Below, one piece after another: positions 26,526 through 36,981 of a DNA stretch of 64,000 nt. The translations under genes and the position numbers were made by a program. Positions within the stretch are counted from its first letter, which is position 1. The number at the start of each line of letters is the position of its first letter. Origin of the DNA: Rhizobium sp. Q54 (GTDB lineage: Bacteria > Pseudomonadota > Alphaproteobacteria > Micropepsales > Micropepsaceae); the NCBI GenBank assembly GCA_945860165.1, contig CAMAPL010000002.1:1-64000 (forward strand), read 5' to 3'. The notes beneath the pieces are model-generated. The model saw only the letters and a list, made by a program, of their open reading frames with translations, ran no database searches and was not told where the DNA came from.

Positions 26526-27089
26526 TCAGATTTTCGTGTCGATGTTTGCGGACGCGGGATCCTTGCGCGCCACCGTTACCATGGCAGGACGCAGCAGCCG
26601 GTCGCCGATCATGAAGCCGGTCTGTACCACAGCCACGATGCTGCCGGGCGGTTTGCCATCGCCTGGCACTTCGGCGATTGCCTGATGCAGATTGGGATCG
26701 AACTTGCCGTCCCCGGTTTCGATCTGCTTCACGCCATAGCGTTCCAGGGTCTGCAGCAGCTGGCGGTCAGTGGCTTCCACGCCGTCCAGCACGGCGGCAA
26801 CCTGCGGGTCGGCGGCTTCGCGCACGCCGGCCGGCACGGCGGCCAGGGCGCGGGCGAAATTGTCCGCGATACCCACCATGTCGCGGGCGAATTTAGTCAC
26901 GGCATACTGGCCGGCTTCGGCCCTTTCCTTGTCGGCGCGGCGGCGGATATTCTCGACCTCGGCCAGGGCGCGCAGGCGCTGATCCTTGAGGGTTTCGACT
27001 TCTTCCCGCAGCGCTTCCAGCACGGCAAATTCAGCCGCATGGGGGTTCTCGGCGATATCGGGCATTTCGGGATTGTGTTGGTCACTCAT
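26526..27089 (-). CDS. grpE: Nucleotide exchange factor GrpE
   Basis: GrpE releases ADP from DnaK in the chaperone cycle. At 187 aa it has a long N-terminal coiled-coil helix ([25 protein letters not shown] in part) and the C-terminal beta domain with [13 protein letters not shown] and [17 protein letters not shown]. It sits 18 bases downstream of hrcA, the usual stress-operon order; dnaK is not in the window. Confidence 0.96.
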   Translation of the reverse strand: MSDQHNPEMPDIAENPHAAEFAVLEALREEVETLKDQRLRALAEVENIRRRADKERAEAGQYAVTKFARDMVGIADNFARALAAVPAGVREAADPQVAAVLDGVEATDRQLLQTLERYGVKQIETGDGKFDPNLHQAIAEVPGDGKPPGSIVAVVQTGFMIGDRLLRPAMVTVARKDPASANIDTKI

Positions 27090-27107
27090 GGGGCGCGTCC
27101 TTAAACC

Positions 27108-28166
27108 TTAAGCAAGCAGTCGTCCAATGACTTTGGCGGTATGATCGACCATGGGGATGATACGGCCATAGTTCAGCCGGGTCGGCCCCAATACGCCTAT
27201 CACGCCGACGATCTTGCCCTGCGCATTGGCATAGGGCGCGGCGACGATGGAGGAGCCGGAAAGCGAGAACAGGCGGTTTTCTGAGCCGATGAAGATCCTC
27301 ACCCCCTCGCCATCCTTGGCGAGTTCCAGCAGCCGGATCAGATCGGCCTTGCGCTCGATATCGTCGAACAGGCTGCGGATACGCTCGATATCGTCGCCCG
27401 CGCCCACACTGTCCAGCAAGTTCGACTGGCCGCGTACGATCAGGACTTTTTCCGGCCCGGCCAGGGTGGCCAGCCCCTCGGCCACCACCTTGGCGGTCAG
27501 GGCGTCCAGTTGCAGTTTCTCGCTGTCCAGTTCGGCCAGGATTTCGGCGCGGGCGGTGTCGATGGTACGGCCGCGCAGGCGCGCGCCCAGATAGTTGCCC
27601 GCCTCGATCAGCGCCGAAACGGGAAGGCCCACCGGCGTGTCGATGACTCGGTTTTCCACCTGGCCATCCTCGCTGACCATGATGACCAGCGCCTTGCCCG
27701 GCGCGACGGCGACAAACTCGACATGCTTGAGCGCCGAATCCTGCTTGGCTGTGACCATCAGCCCGGCGCAGCGCGACAGGCCTGCCAGCGATTGGGTGGC
27801 CTGGGTGAGAAGCTCTTCGATACCGCGCCCGCTGCCCGACATCCGTGCCTCGATGGCGACGCGTTCGTCCGGCGCTAGTTCGCCGATTTCCAGCAGCCCG
27901 TCCACGAACAGGCGCAGGCCTTTTTCGGTCGGCACCCGCCCGGCGCTGGTGTGGGGCGCATATAGCAGGCCCATGGATTCCAGGTCCGACATCACGTTGC
28001 GGATCGAGGCGGGCGATAGCGCCAGAGGCAGGCGCTGGGACAGGGTGCGCGACCCCACAGGCTCGCCCGAGGCAAGGAAAGCTTCCACCAGATGGCGGAA
28101 CACCTCGCGCGGCCGGTCGGTCAGGCCGGGCGGGACAACCAGAGAGGGGCGCGGTTCTAGACTCAA
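27108..28166 (-). CDS. hrcA: Heat-inducible transcription repressor HrcA
   Basis: HrcA represses class I heat-shock genes by binding CIRCE. It has an N-terminal winged helix (REVFRHLVEAFLASGEPVGSRTLSQ; SPASIRNVMSDLESMGLL; HTSAGRVPTEKGLR) and the C-terminal GAF-like domain ending GVLGPTRLNYGRIIPMVDHTAKVIG. The open frame extends to 28277, but the family-like N terminus begins near TTG 28166 (LSLEPRPS), preceded by AAGG; that gives 352 aa. The exact start is uncertain. I saw no CIRCE inverted repeat in the divergent 98-base gap to rph, so its own promoter is not obviously self-regulated. Confidence 0.92.
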   Translation of the reverse strand: MSLEPRPSLVVPPGLTDRPREVFRHLVEAFLASGEPVGSRTLSQRLPLALSPASIRNVMSDLESMGLLYAPHTSAGRVPTEKGLRLFVDGLLEIGELAPDERVAIEARMSGSGRGIEELLTQATQSLAGLSRCAGLMVTAKQDSALKHVEFVAVAPGKALVIMVSEDGQVENRVIDTPVGLPVSALIEAGNYLGARLRGRTIDTARAEILAELDSEKLQLDALTAKVVAEGLATLAGPEKVLIVRGQSNLLDSVGAGDDIERIRSLFDDIERKADLIRLLELAKDGEGVRIFIGSENRLFSLSGSSIVAAPYANAQGKIVGVIGVLGPTRLNYGRIIPMVDHTAKVIGRLLA

Positions 28167-28264
28167 GCTATTGAAAACCTTGAATATTCTGCAATGCAGT
28201 TGCTTGTTGGGCGAAGGCCACTGTAGGTAACGCCTCACGTTAGCAGACCCATATATGAGGCTCC

Positions 28265-28974
<710 letters not shown>

Positions 28975-28978
<4 letters not shown>

Positions 28979-29586
28979 GGCTGTCGCGCGGCAGCCAGTT
29001 GGTGGTCGCTTCGCACAACGCCGGCAAGGTGCGCGAGATCAAGGCGCTGCTGGGGCCGCATGGCATCGAGCCCATCAGCGCGGGATCGCTGGGCCTGCCC
29101 GAACCGGAAGAGACCGGCACAACCTTCGCCGCCAATGCCGAGCTCAAGGCACATGCATCCGCCAAGGCTAGCGGCCACGCCGCCCTGGCCGATGATTCCG
29201 GCCTATGCGCCGACGCGCTGGGCGGTGATCCGGGAATCTATTCGGCGCGCTGGGCGGGACCGGACAAGGATTTCCGCCTCGCGATGAACCGTATCCATGA
29301 CGAATTGCGCCACAAGGGCCTGACGACAAGCGCCGCCAAATTCGTCTGCGCCCTTTGCGTCGCGCTGCCGTCGGGCGAATTCCAGACCTTTGAAGGCGAA
29401 TCGCATGGCCGCCTGACCTTCCCGCCGCGCGGTGATCACGGTTTTGGCTATGATCCCATCTTCATCGCCGACGGCATGGAGCAGACCTTCGCGGAAATCG
29501 ATCCGGCCAGGAAACACGCCATGAGCCATCGCGCCAGGGCGTTCAAGAAATTGCTCCACTCCGGCATCTTCACCGAAAGTTTGTGA
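28975..29586 (+). CDS. rdgB: XTP/dITP pyrophosphatase RdgB
   Basis: RdgB removes non-canonical purine nucleotides (dITP, XTP) before they enter DNA or RNA. At 203 aa it shows the substrate loop [24 protein letters not shown] with the catalytic acid, [10 protein letters not shown], and [11 protein letters not shown] with SHRARAF at the C terminus. Start is GTG 28975, overlapping rph. Confidence 0.96.
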
Positions 29587-29587
29587 G

Positions 29588-30775
29588 TTGGCCTTCGGCG
29601 TCTACGTCCACTGGCCGTTCTGCACCGCCAAATGCCCGTACTGCGATTTCAATTCCCATGTCCGTACCGCGATAGATGAAGACGGCTGGGTGGACGGCAT
29701 TCTCTCGGAGCTGGACTGGGTGGCGGGAAAGCAAGGAGCGTCGGCGAGGCCCATAGCGGCAGCGTATGAGCGAGCGACCAATAAAAACTTCCGCCCCGTG
29801 GTCGAAACGATTTTCTTCGGTGGCGGCACGCCGTCGCTGATGCAGGGTCGCTCGGTGGGGCGCATCCTGCAGAAGATCGCCGCGCTGTGGCCGATGGCCA
29901 ATGACCCGGAAATCACCCTGGAAGCCAATCCGGCATCCGCCGATGCGGCGCGCTTTGCCGATTACCGCGCCGCCGGCGTCAACCGTGTCTCGCTGGGGGT
30001 GCAGGCGCTAAACGATGCCGACCTGAAAAAGCTGGGACGCTTGCACGATGTGGCCGAGGCCAGGGCCGCGCTGAAAATGGCGATGGGTGTTTTCGACCGG
30101 GTTTCACTGGACCTGATCTATGCCCGCCCCGGCCAGAGCGATGCCGCGTGGCGCGGCGAATTGAAAGAGGCACTGGATTTCGGCACCGGGCATCTGTCAC
30201 TCTATCAGCTGACCATCGAGCCGGAAACGCCCTATGCGTTGTTGCACCGGAACGGAAGCTTGCAAATTCCCGACGATGATATGGCCGCCGGGCTTTATGA
30301 GACTACCCAGGAACTGACCGAAGCGGCGGGCGTGCCGGCCTATGAGATTTCCAACCATGCCCGCCCCGGTGCGGAAAGTCGCCACAACCTGATCTATTGG
30401 CGCTATGGCGAGTATGCCGGCGTCGGCCCGGGCGCGCATGGACGGCTCAACCTGGGCGGGCGGCGCACCGCCACCGCCGCGATCAAATTGCCGGAACGCT
30501 GGCGCGACACGGTCGGCAAAAGTGGTCATGGCTTTGCCGAGCGCATGACGGTCTCAAACGACGAAGCAAGCCGCGAACATCTGCTGATGAATTTGCGCCT
30601 GGCCGAAGGCCTCGATCTCGCCGCCTATGAACAGCGTTGGGGCGCGCGGCCGCAGGCGCAAAAGATTACCGCCATGGCGCAGCAGGGTTTTGTGACTCTT
30701 GATGGCGACACGCTGACAGCAACGCCCAGCGGGCGCTTGCTGCTCAACAGCGTGATCGAAAAACTGCTGAACTAA
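29588..30775 (+). CDS. hemW: Radical SAM haem chaperone HemW
   Basis: HemW (formerly HemN-like) is a radical SAM protein that binds haem and delivers it to target enzymes; it is not an oxygen-independent coproporphyrinogen oxidase. The cluster motif C-x3-C-x2-C is in HWPFCTAKCPYCDFNSH, followed by FFGGGTPSLM. Start is TTG 29588, one base after the rdgB stop. An extra stretch of about 20 residues (around QGASARPIAAAYERATNKN) lies between the first helix and the FFGGGTP strand compared with E. coli HemW. Its TAA shares bases with the convergent lipoprotein gene stop. Confidence 0.94.
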   Translation: MAFGVYVHWPFCTAKCPYCDFNSHVRTAIDEDGWVDGILSELDWVAGKQGASARPIAAAYERATNKNFRPVVETIFFGGGTPSLMQGRSVGRILQKIAALWPMANDPEITLEANPASADAARFADYRAAGVNRVSLGVQALNDADLKKLGRLHDVAEARAALKMAMGVFDRVSLDLIYARPGQSDAAWRGELKEALDFGTGHLSLYQLTIEPETPYALLHRNGSLQIPDDDMAAGLYETTQELTEAAGVPAYEISNHARPGAESRHNLIYWRYGEYAGVGPGAHGRLNLGGRRTATAAIKLPERWRDTVGKSGHGFAERMTVSNDEASREHLLMNLRLAEGLDLAAYEQRWGARPQAQKITAMAQQGFVTLDGDTLTATPSGRLLLNSVIEKLLN

Positions 30776-31989
30776 AACCCTGGCTGCAGGAATGTGGTCG
30801 GCGCCGGGCTGACCACCACGGGCCCGGCGACGTTCATTTCCAGCACGGCAAGCCCGCGCTCCGATGTACCATCGGCCCTGAAGCGGAAAATGCCGTTGAC
30901 CCCGGCAAAGCCGTTGGGGTCCATCAGGGCTGCGGGCGTGAAGCGATAATAGGGCTCGCCCTGCGCCAGCAGCGCCACCAGCGACATCGCGTCATAGGCG
31001 AGGTTCGCCAGCCCTGCCGGGGCAGTGACGAAGGCGGCGCGATACTTGGCGATGAAATCGGCATCGGCATTGGGCATTGGAGCAGCATACCAGCTGCCCT
31101 GCAGGCTGGATTCGCGCGCCAGCGCGGGATCATTGTCCCACAAGCCGGTGCCCAGCAGCTTGACCTTGTCGCGCGCCATGCCGTCCAGCGACAGGGTCGG
31201 CGCGATGGCGCGCAGGACGGTGCCGCCTTGTGCGATCAGCACCGCGTCCGCGCCGCTCTTGGCGATCACGCTGGCTGGCGCGGTCACTGCGGCGGCGTTG
31301 GGTACGAAACGTTGCACATCCACGATATTGCCCCCGGCGGCAATGACAGATTGCCGGAAAGCGGTCTGCGCTACATCACCATAGGCGCTCTGCGGCACCA
31401 GTGCCGCGAACTGGCGGTTGCCCTTGCTGGCCGCCCAGGACACCACCCGCCGCACTTCATTCTGCGGCAGGAAACTCAGCAGATAGACGCCGGTGCCCGC
31501 CACGCTGCGCTCGGTCGAAAATGCCAGCACCGGCACCGCCCGGTCGCGCGCGATGGGCGCCACCGCCGACACCGAGGCGCCGAACAGCGGACCCACGATA
31601 ACTTCAGCGCCCTGCGCCAGAAGCTGCTCGGCGGCCTTGGCGGCGCCGGCGCCGCCATTACCTTCATCGGCGGTGATCAGAAGGATGCGGGAATTGCCGG
31701 AATCGAACATCGCCAGCTGGGCGGCCCTTACCATCGACGCGGCCAGGGCGCGGGTGGCGGGGGTGCTGCTGGAAAAGGGCAGGATCACGCCCACCCGCAC
31801 CGGTGGGCCGTCGGGCAGGCCGGGCAGGCGCAGATAATTGGGCAGGTCCCGGTCCAGCGGATTGGCGGCCATGGGCGCCCGGGGCGCGGCGACCATGGGC
31901 GGCGGCAGTGGAGCGGGCTTTGCGGCGCAACCGGCTATCGCTAGGCCCAAGGCAATGGCACAAAGCCGGGACAGGGAACGCAATGTCAT
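30772..31989 (-). CDS. Penicillin-binding protein activator-like lipoprotein (LpoA-type)
   Basis: This 405-aa lipoprotein (lipobox AIAGC, Cys near 21) has a Pro-rich linker and a periplasmic type I solute-binding fold: VRVGVILPFSSST, AEQLLAQGAEVIVGPLFG and LLGTGLWDNDPAL. It matches the alphaproteobacterial penicillin-binding protein activator family related to LpoA, which stimulates class A PBPs from the outer membrane; activity here is inferred. The Shine-Dalgarno AAAGGA lies seven bases from ATG 31989, inside rsmI. Start codons of the two genes are one base apart on opposite strands, and the 3' end overlaps hemW. Confidence 0.85.
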   Translation of the reverse strand: MTLRSLSRLCAIALGLAIAGCAAKPAPLPPPMVAAPRAPMAANPLDRDLPNYLRLPGLPDGPPVRVGVILPFSSSTPATRALAASMVRAAQLAMFDSGNSRILLITADEGNGGAGAAKAAEQLLAQGAEVIVGPLFGASVSAVAPIARDRAVPVLAFSTERSVAGTGVYLLSFLPQNEVRRVVSWAASKGNRQFAALVPQSAYGDVAQTAFRQSVIAAGGNIVDVQRFVPNAAAVTAPASVIAKSGADAVLIAQGGTVLRAIAPTLSLDGMARDKVKLLGTGLWDNDPALARESSLQGSWYAAPMPNADADFIAKYRAAFVTAPAGLANLAYDAMSLVALLAQGEPYYRFTPAALMDPNGFAGVNGIFRFRADGTSERGLAVLEMNVAGPVVVSPAPTTFLQPGF

Positions 31990-32888
31990 CGAAATATCCT
32001 TTGCCGAACGAACTTAAGCCTTCGGACGCGGGCGGTAAATCACCGGATCGCGGCAGTTTGGCGGCGGGTCTCTATATCCTGGCCACCCCCATCGGTAATG
32101 CCCGCGACATTTCTTTGAGAGCGCTGGACACGCTGAAAGGTTGCGACGTCATCGCCGCCGAGGATACCCGCGTCACCTCCAAGCTGCTGTCGATCCACGG
32201 CGTCTCCAAACCCCTGATCGCCTATAACGACCACAATGCCCCAGAAATGCGGCCCCGGATCCTGGCGCGGCTGGCGCAGGGCGAGGTGGTGGCGCTGGTC
32301 AGCGATGCGGGCACGCCGCTGGTGTCCGATCCCGGCTACAAGCTGGTGCGCGCCGCAATCGAGGCGGGCGCGAATGTCGTCTCCATTCCCGGACCCTCGG
32401 CGGTGCTGGCGGGGCTGACCTTGAGCGGTTTGCCATCGGATCGTTTCCTGTTCGCAGGGTTCCTTCCCAGCCGCCAAGGCGAACGCAAGAGCGCGCTGGA
32501 AGAATTGAAAAGCGTCCGAGCCACACTGATCATTTTTGAATCGGCGCAGCGTCTGTCGGAATCTTTGGCGGCGATGGCCGAAGTGCTAGGCGACCGGCCC
32601 TGCGCCATGACGCGGGAACTGACCAAGATGCATGAGGAAGTGCGGCGCGGCTCCTTGTCTGAACTGGCGGCGCATTACGACAAGGCGGGAGCGCCCAGGG
32701 GCGAGGTAACGCTTTTGGTGGGACCGCCCGGCGAGGCCGTGACCGACGATGCCAAGATCGATGCCGCACTCGCCGCCGCCCTGGCCTTTATGCCGGTCAA
32801 GGCGGCTGCCAACCTGATCGCCGACTTGACCGACGGATCGCGCAAGAAAATCTATGACCGCGCGCTGGACCTGAAAGATGAAAACTAG
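31983..32888 (+). CDS. rsmI: 16S rRNA 2'-O-ribose C1402 methyltransferase RsmI
   Basis: RsmI methylates C1402 in the decoding centre. At 301 aa it has LYILATPIGNARDISLRAL, AAEDTRVTSKLL, LVSDAGTPLVSDPGY and FLPSRQGERKSALEEL. ATG 31983 is preceded by AGGGA at five bases; the longer upstream frame is antisense to the lipoprotein gene. It overlaps yraN by 11 bases. The order LpoA-like (divergent), rsmI, yraN, gshB is typical for Alphaproteobacteria. Confidence 0.95.
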   Translation: MSSKYPLPNELKPSDAGGKSPDRGSLAAGLYILATPIGNARDISLRALDTLKGCDVIAAEDTRVTSKLLSIHGVSKPLIAYNDHNAPEMRPRILARLAQGEVVALVSDAGTPLVSDPGYKLVRAAIEAGANVVSIPGPSAVLAGLTLSGLPSDRFLFAGFLPSRQGERKSALEELKSVRATLIIFESAQRLSESLAAMAEVLGDRPCAMTRELTKMHEEVRRGSLSELAAHYDKAGAPRGEVTLLVGPPGEAVTDDAKIDAALAAALAFMPVKAAANLIADLTDGSRKKIYDRALDLKDEN

Positions 32889-33246
32889 CCGCCAGCTTGC
32901 CGAATATCGTGGCCATAACAGCGAGAGCGTGGCGGCACTGTGGCTACGACTGAAGGGTTATCGGATTTTGGCGCGGCGGCTGAAAACCCATGCCGGGGAA
33001 ATCGACCTGGTGGCCGCGGCGCCCTTCGGCCCGGTCTGTTTTATCGAGGTCAAGGCGCGGGCCCGTGCGCGCACCGCCGCGGAATCGGTGCTGCCCAGCC
33101 AGCAGACTCGCATTGCCCGCGCCGCCTCCTTATATCTCGCCAGCCGTCCCGGCCTGGCCCGGCGCGGCAGCCGTTTCGATATTGTCGCCATCGTCCCGCG
33201 CGCCCTGCCGGCGCATTTCCGGGATGTGTGGCGGCCCGATTTCTGA
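32878..33246 (+). CDS. UPF0102 YraN-like endonuclease-fold protein
   Basis: This 122-aa protein of the YraN family has a Holliday-junction-resolvase-like PD-(D/E)XK fold. Motifs are RGHNSESVAALWLRLKGYRILARR, THAGEIDLVA (E and D) and CFIEVKAR (E-x-K). Its cellular role is unknown. It overlaps the end of rsmI and precedes gshB by 46 bases. Confidence 0.9.
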   Translation: MKTSRQLAEYRGHNSESVAALWLRLKGYRILARRLKTHAGEIDLVAAAPFGPVCFIEVKARARARTAAESVLPSQQTRIARAASLYLASRPGLARRGSRFDIVAIVPRALPAHFRDVWRPDF

Positions 33247-33292
33247 GCAACGCGCCCGCGTTGCGACCATTGAAAGTTGAGCAGAGGTTTTC

Positions 33293-34234
33293 ATGGCGCT
33301 GACCGTCGCAATCCAGATGGACCCGATCGAGAAGATCGATATCGGCGGCGATTCCACGTTCGCGCTGGCGCTGGAAGCGCAGCGGCGCGGCCATGCCATG
33401 CTCTATTACGGCCCGCGCGATCTGTCCTTCCGCGACGGTAAGGTGACGGCGCATGTGCGCCCATTGAATGTCCGCGCCGTGAAGGGCGATCACTTTGCGC
33501 TGGGCGACGGGTTTGTTTACGACCTCAGCGCCGCGGATGTGGTGCTGATGCGCCAGGACCCGCCCTTCGACATGGCCTATATCACCGCCACCCATATTCT
33601 GGAGCGTATCCATCCCAGAACGCTGGTGGTGAACAACCCCGCCGAAGTGCGCAATGCGCCCGAAAAACTTTTCGTCACCGAATTTGCGGAGCTCATTCCA
33701 CCGACCCTGATTACGTCTGACCTGCGCGAAATCCGCGCCTTCCGAGACGAGTTCAAAGACATCATCCTCAAGCCGCTTTACGGCAATGGCGGCGCGGGCG
33801 TCTTCCGGGTCAAATCCGATGACGAAAATTTCGGCGCCCTGATGGAAATGTTCACCCAGTTCTATCGCGAGCCGGTTATCGTGCAGCGCTATCTGTCCGA
33901 TGTGCGCAAGGGCGACAAGCGCATCATTCTGGTGGACGGCGAGTTCGCCGGCGCCATCAACCGGGTTCCCGCCTCGGGCGAGGCTCGCTCCAACATGCAT
34001 GTGGGGGGCCGCCCGGAAGCCACCGACCTGACGGCCCGTGAGAAGGCGATATGCGCCGCCATCGGGCCAGCGTTGAAAAAACGCGGGCTGATCTTCACTG
34101 GTATCGACGTGATTGGCGACTATATGACCGAGATCAACGTTACCTCCCCAACCGGCATTCACGAGGTCAAGCGGTTCGGCGGCGCCGATATCGCAGCCCT
34201 TGTCTGGGACGCCATTGAAAGAAAACGCAAATGA
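33293..34234 (+). CDS. gshB: Glutathione synthetase GshB
   Basis: GshB ligates glycine to gamma-glutamylcysteine with ATP. At 313 aa this ATP-grasp enzyme has [50 protein letters not shown] and [14 protein letters not shown], all hallmark segments. It is coupled by ATGA to the pirin gene. gshA is not in the window. Confidence 0.97.
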   Translation: MALTVAIQMDPIEKIDIGGDSTFALALEAQRRGHAMLYYGPRDLSFRDGKVTAHVRPLNVRAVKGDHFALGDGFVYDLSAADVVLMRQDPPFDMAYITATHILERIHPRTLVVNNPAEVRNAPEKLFVTEFAELIPPTLITSDLREIRAFRDEFKDIILKPLYGNGGAGVFRVKSDDENFGALMEMFTQFYREPVIVQRYLSDVRKGDKRIILVDGEFAGAINRVPASGEARSNMHVGGRPEATDLTAREKAICAAIGPALKKRGLIFTGIDVIGDYMTEINVTSPTGIHEVKRFGGADIAALVWDAIERKRK

Positions 34235-34929
34235 TCACCGTGCGCAGATCTGAAGACCGCGGCAAGGGCAAGATCGACTGGCTGGATTCGCGCTTCAGCT
34301 TTTCCTTCGGCGACTATTATGACCCGGCCTTTGAAAGCTTCGGGCCGCTGCGCGTGATCAATGAAGACTGGATCAGGGGCGGCGCGGGCTTCCCGCCCCA
34401 TCCCCATCGCGACATGGAAATCGTCACTTATATCCTGGAAGGGGCCATCGCCCACAAGGATTCCACGGGCGGCGGCGGTACCATCCGCCCCGGCGAAATC
34501 CAGCGCATGAGCGCGGGCAGCGGCATTGTCCATGCCGAGTTCAACGCCAGCCCCACCGAGACCTGCCATCTGCTGCAGATCTGGATCATGCCGTCCAAGA
34601 CCGGCATCGCGCCCGGTTATGAGCAGAAAACGATTCCCCCCGAAGTGGTGCAAAATCATTTTGGCCGCATCGCCGCGCCCGAGCCGTGCGAGAACGAAGT
34701 GCGGCTGGTGCAGGATGCGGAAATCTGGGTGGCGAAACTGGACGCCGATGTCGAGGCCATGCGCCCCCTGGCGCAGGGCCGCAAGGCCTGGCTGCAGGTG
34801 GCCAGGGGCGAAGTCACGCTGGGCGAGGAAACGCTGAAGGCGGGTGACGCCGCCGCCATCTCCGACCAGACGCAGATTACCGTCCGGTCCAATGTGCCCA
34901 GCGAAGCTTTGCTGTTCGACCTGTCCTGA
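34231..34929 (+). CDS. Pirin family protein (possible quercetinase)
   Basis: This 232-aa bicupin protein has the N-terminal metal site [18 protein letters not shown] and IVHAEFNAS, with the three His and one Glu of pirins, and a C-terminal pirin domain. Some bacterial pirins (YhhW-like, this size) show quercetin 2,3-dioxygenase activity; the natural substrate is unknown. Its start overlaps gshB. It is convergent with the M20 peptidase. Confidence 0.9.
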   Translation: MITVRRSEDRGKGKIDWLDSRFSFSFGDYYDPAFESFGPLRVINEDWIRGGAGFPPHPHRDMEIVTYILEGAIAHKDSTGGGGTIRPGEIQRMSAGSGIVHAEFNASPTETCHLLQIWIMPSKTGIAPGYEQKTIPPEVVQNHFGRIAAPEPCENEVRLVQDAEIWVAKLDADVEAMRPLAQGRKAWLQVARGEVTLGEETLKAGDAAAISDQTQITVRSNVPSEALLFDLS

Positions 34930-36432
34930 TTACCAGTTCAGCCGCGACATCATTCCGGCATAGACCTCCACCGCATCCCAAAGGTTGCGCAGCCGCAGAT
35001 TCTCGTTGGCGGCATGCTGGCTGTTGTCATGGTTGGAGATGGGAAGGCCAATCACCGGCACTTTCATGATGTCGTCGAACAAATAGAGGTGCACGCTGGC
35101 GCCCATCATGGGCAGGATCGTGACCGGTTTTCCGGCGGCGGCATTGGCGGCGGCAATCACCCCGCGGGCCGCCGGGCTGGTCATGTCGCTGCGCAAGGCG
35201 GGATAGGCATCGCGCCAGGCAAGCCGGATGATGCGCGGATGCACCAGCCGCGCTGCCGTGTCGGGCGCGTCCGTGACGACGGTCCAGCCCTTCGATTTCA
35301 GGAAAGTTTCCACCTTGGCCCGCACGCCTTGCGGCGTCTGGCCCGGCACCAGACGAAAGCCCATGGCCATAATTGCATCCACTGGAATGGCGCCGGCCGC
35401 CTCGGCCCCGACCTGGCCGGAACGCAGACCCTTAATATTGAGGGCGGGGCGCATGGTGCTGGCTGTCAACTCTTCATTGCCTTCGCTGCGACCGATGCCG
35501 AATTCGTGCCGCAAATCATTTTCCATCGAGGGCAGCCGTGCAATCGCGGCCTTTTCCTCGGCGGTCAGGGGGCGCACATCATCGCCAAAGCCGGGGATCA
35601 GGATGCGCCCCTCACTGTCGCGCAATTGCGCGATCAGTTCGGCGGCCATGACCGCCGGGTTGGGCACCCAGTTTCCATAATGCCCGTCATGCAGGGCGCG
35701 CCGCAGGCCATAGACGGTTGCTTCCAACCCCAGATTGCCGCGGGCGCCGAAATACAAAGTGGGCGCGCGAGATTGATGCACCGGGGCATCGCCGATCAAC
35801 CACAGATCGGCGCACAATTCGTCCTTATGGCTTCGCGTGATTTCGGCAAGATGCGGTGAGCTGCGCCCTTCCTCGCCTTCCCAAAACACCTTGATGTTGA
35901 TCGATGGCTTGTGGCCAATGGCTTTCAGGGCGTCGAATCCTGCCAGAAAAGCGGTGATGGAGTTCTTGTCGTCGGCAGCGGCACGGCCGAAAAAGTGCCA
36001 TTCCGGATCAAAGGGCGGCTTGGCATTCTTCCAGTCCACATCCTTCGCGCCATCACGCATGACGGGCACAAAAGGATCGGAATTCCATTGCTCGGACGTC
36101 ACCGGCTGCCCGTCATAATGGGCATAAAAGACAACGGTGCGTTTGGCGCCGGGACTGTTGTAGGACCCGAATACCACCGGCGGCGCGCCCTGCGCGGCCA
36201 TCAGCGAGGTTTTGAATCCCCGCGCCTTCAACAGGGTTTCCAGCCGGGCTGCAGTGGCGGTAAGGCCATCGGGGCTTGCCGCCACGCTTTGCAGACGGAC
36301 TAGTTCATCCAACTAGCCGACGATGGCCGCTTCATTGGCTGCGTGATAATTCTGTACCTGCCGGCCCAGGTCATCGCCCCATGCGGGGCTGATGAACGCG
36401 GCAAGGACAAGGACAGCAGAAAGAATCTTCAC
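34930..36432 (-). pseudogene. M20 family metallopeptidase interrupted by an in-frame amber codon
   Basis: From GTG 36432, with AAGG about seven bases upstream, the frame encodes a signal peptide (MKILSAVLVLAAFISPAWG) and runs 39 codons to a TAG at 36313-36315. The same frame continues for 460 codons as a complete M20 dinuclear zinc peptidase: HYDGQPV, AAADDKNS, WEGEEGRSS and NHDNSQHAANENL supply the zinc ligands. TTG 36312 directly after the TAG could start a shortened protein, but it has no ribosome-binding site and would lack export. The change may be GAG to TAG in an ELDEL-type segment. Expected role is periplasmic dipeptide or acyl-amino-acid hydrolysis. It could be a nonsense mutation, readthrough or a sequencing error. 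It lies 20 bases downstream of ridA. Confidence 0.8.
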
Positions 36433-36452
36433 GGGATGCCTTTCAGGCCGGG

Positions 36453-36902
36453 CTATTTCGCGGCCGCGATGACGGTGATTTCGACTTTCACATTGTGCAG
36501 CAATTTTGCGACCTGTACGAAGGTGCGCGCCGGATAGGGTGCCTTGAAATAAGAGGCATAGACCGCATTCACGGCGGCGAAGTCGTTCACATCGGTGACA
36601 TAGACGGTGGCAGACACCACATCGGCCAGGGTCAGTTTGCCCGCGCCTAAGGTCAGGGCGATATTGTCGAGCACCCGCCTAGTCTGGGCGGTGACATCCA
36701 GAAGGCTGTAGTCGATCTTGCCGGCGGGATCGAAGGGCGGCGAGCCGGAGGCGAACACCAGTCCACCGTTCTTGATGGCCTGCGAATAAGGCCCGATCGC
36801 CTTGGGCGCTTCGGGCGATTCAATCAGGATTTTTTCCGCAAGTGCGGGCGCGCCACAGGCAAGCAGCATCGCCAGCGCCAATCCGAACACGCGCATTTTC
36901 AT
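36453..36902 (-). CDS. Secreted RidA family protein
   Basis: This 149-aa protein has a signal peptide (MKMRVFGLALAMLLACGAPALA) and a RidA (YjgF/YER057c) domain: PKAIGPYSQAIKNGGLVFASG, SATVYVTDVNDF and PARTFVQVAKLL with the conserved Arg. Cytosolic RidA hydrolyses reactive enamines and imines; exported members are less well understood. It is the first gene of a unit with the downstream M20 peptidase (20-base gap), suggesting joint handling of amino-acid derivatives in the periplasm. Confidence 0.88.
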   Translation of the reverse strand: MKMRVFGLALAMLLACGAPALAEKILIESPEAPKAIGPYSQAIKNGGLVFASGSPPFDPAGKIDYSLLDVTAQTRRVLDNIALTLGAGKLTLADVVSATVYVTDVNDFAAVNAVYASYFKAPYPARTFVQVAKLLHNVKVEITVIAAAK

Positions 36903-36957
36903 CTCCCCTCAATGAATGGATACCCTTCCCTCGCGGCTGAACGTCGCTCGCCGGGGA

Positions 36958-36981
36958 TGACAGCGCGCTAGCGCGCTGTCA
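36958..36981. terminator. 24-base perfect palindrome at the olsB 3' end
   Basis: TGACAGCGCGCT followed directly by its complement AGCGCGCTGTCA forms a perfect 24-base palindrome. It includes the TGA stop of olsB. A hairpin without a T-tract is likely; attenuation or Rho-independent pausing between olsB and ridA is inferred. Confidence 0.45.

Noticed and set aside
28167-28264. CIRCE operator in the hrcA-rph gap
   Set aside because: No TTAGCACTC-N9-GAGTGCTAA inverted repeat is present; only the fragment GTTAGCAG occurs.
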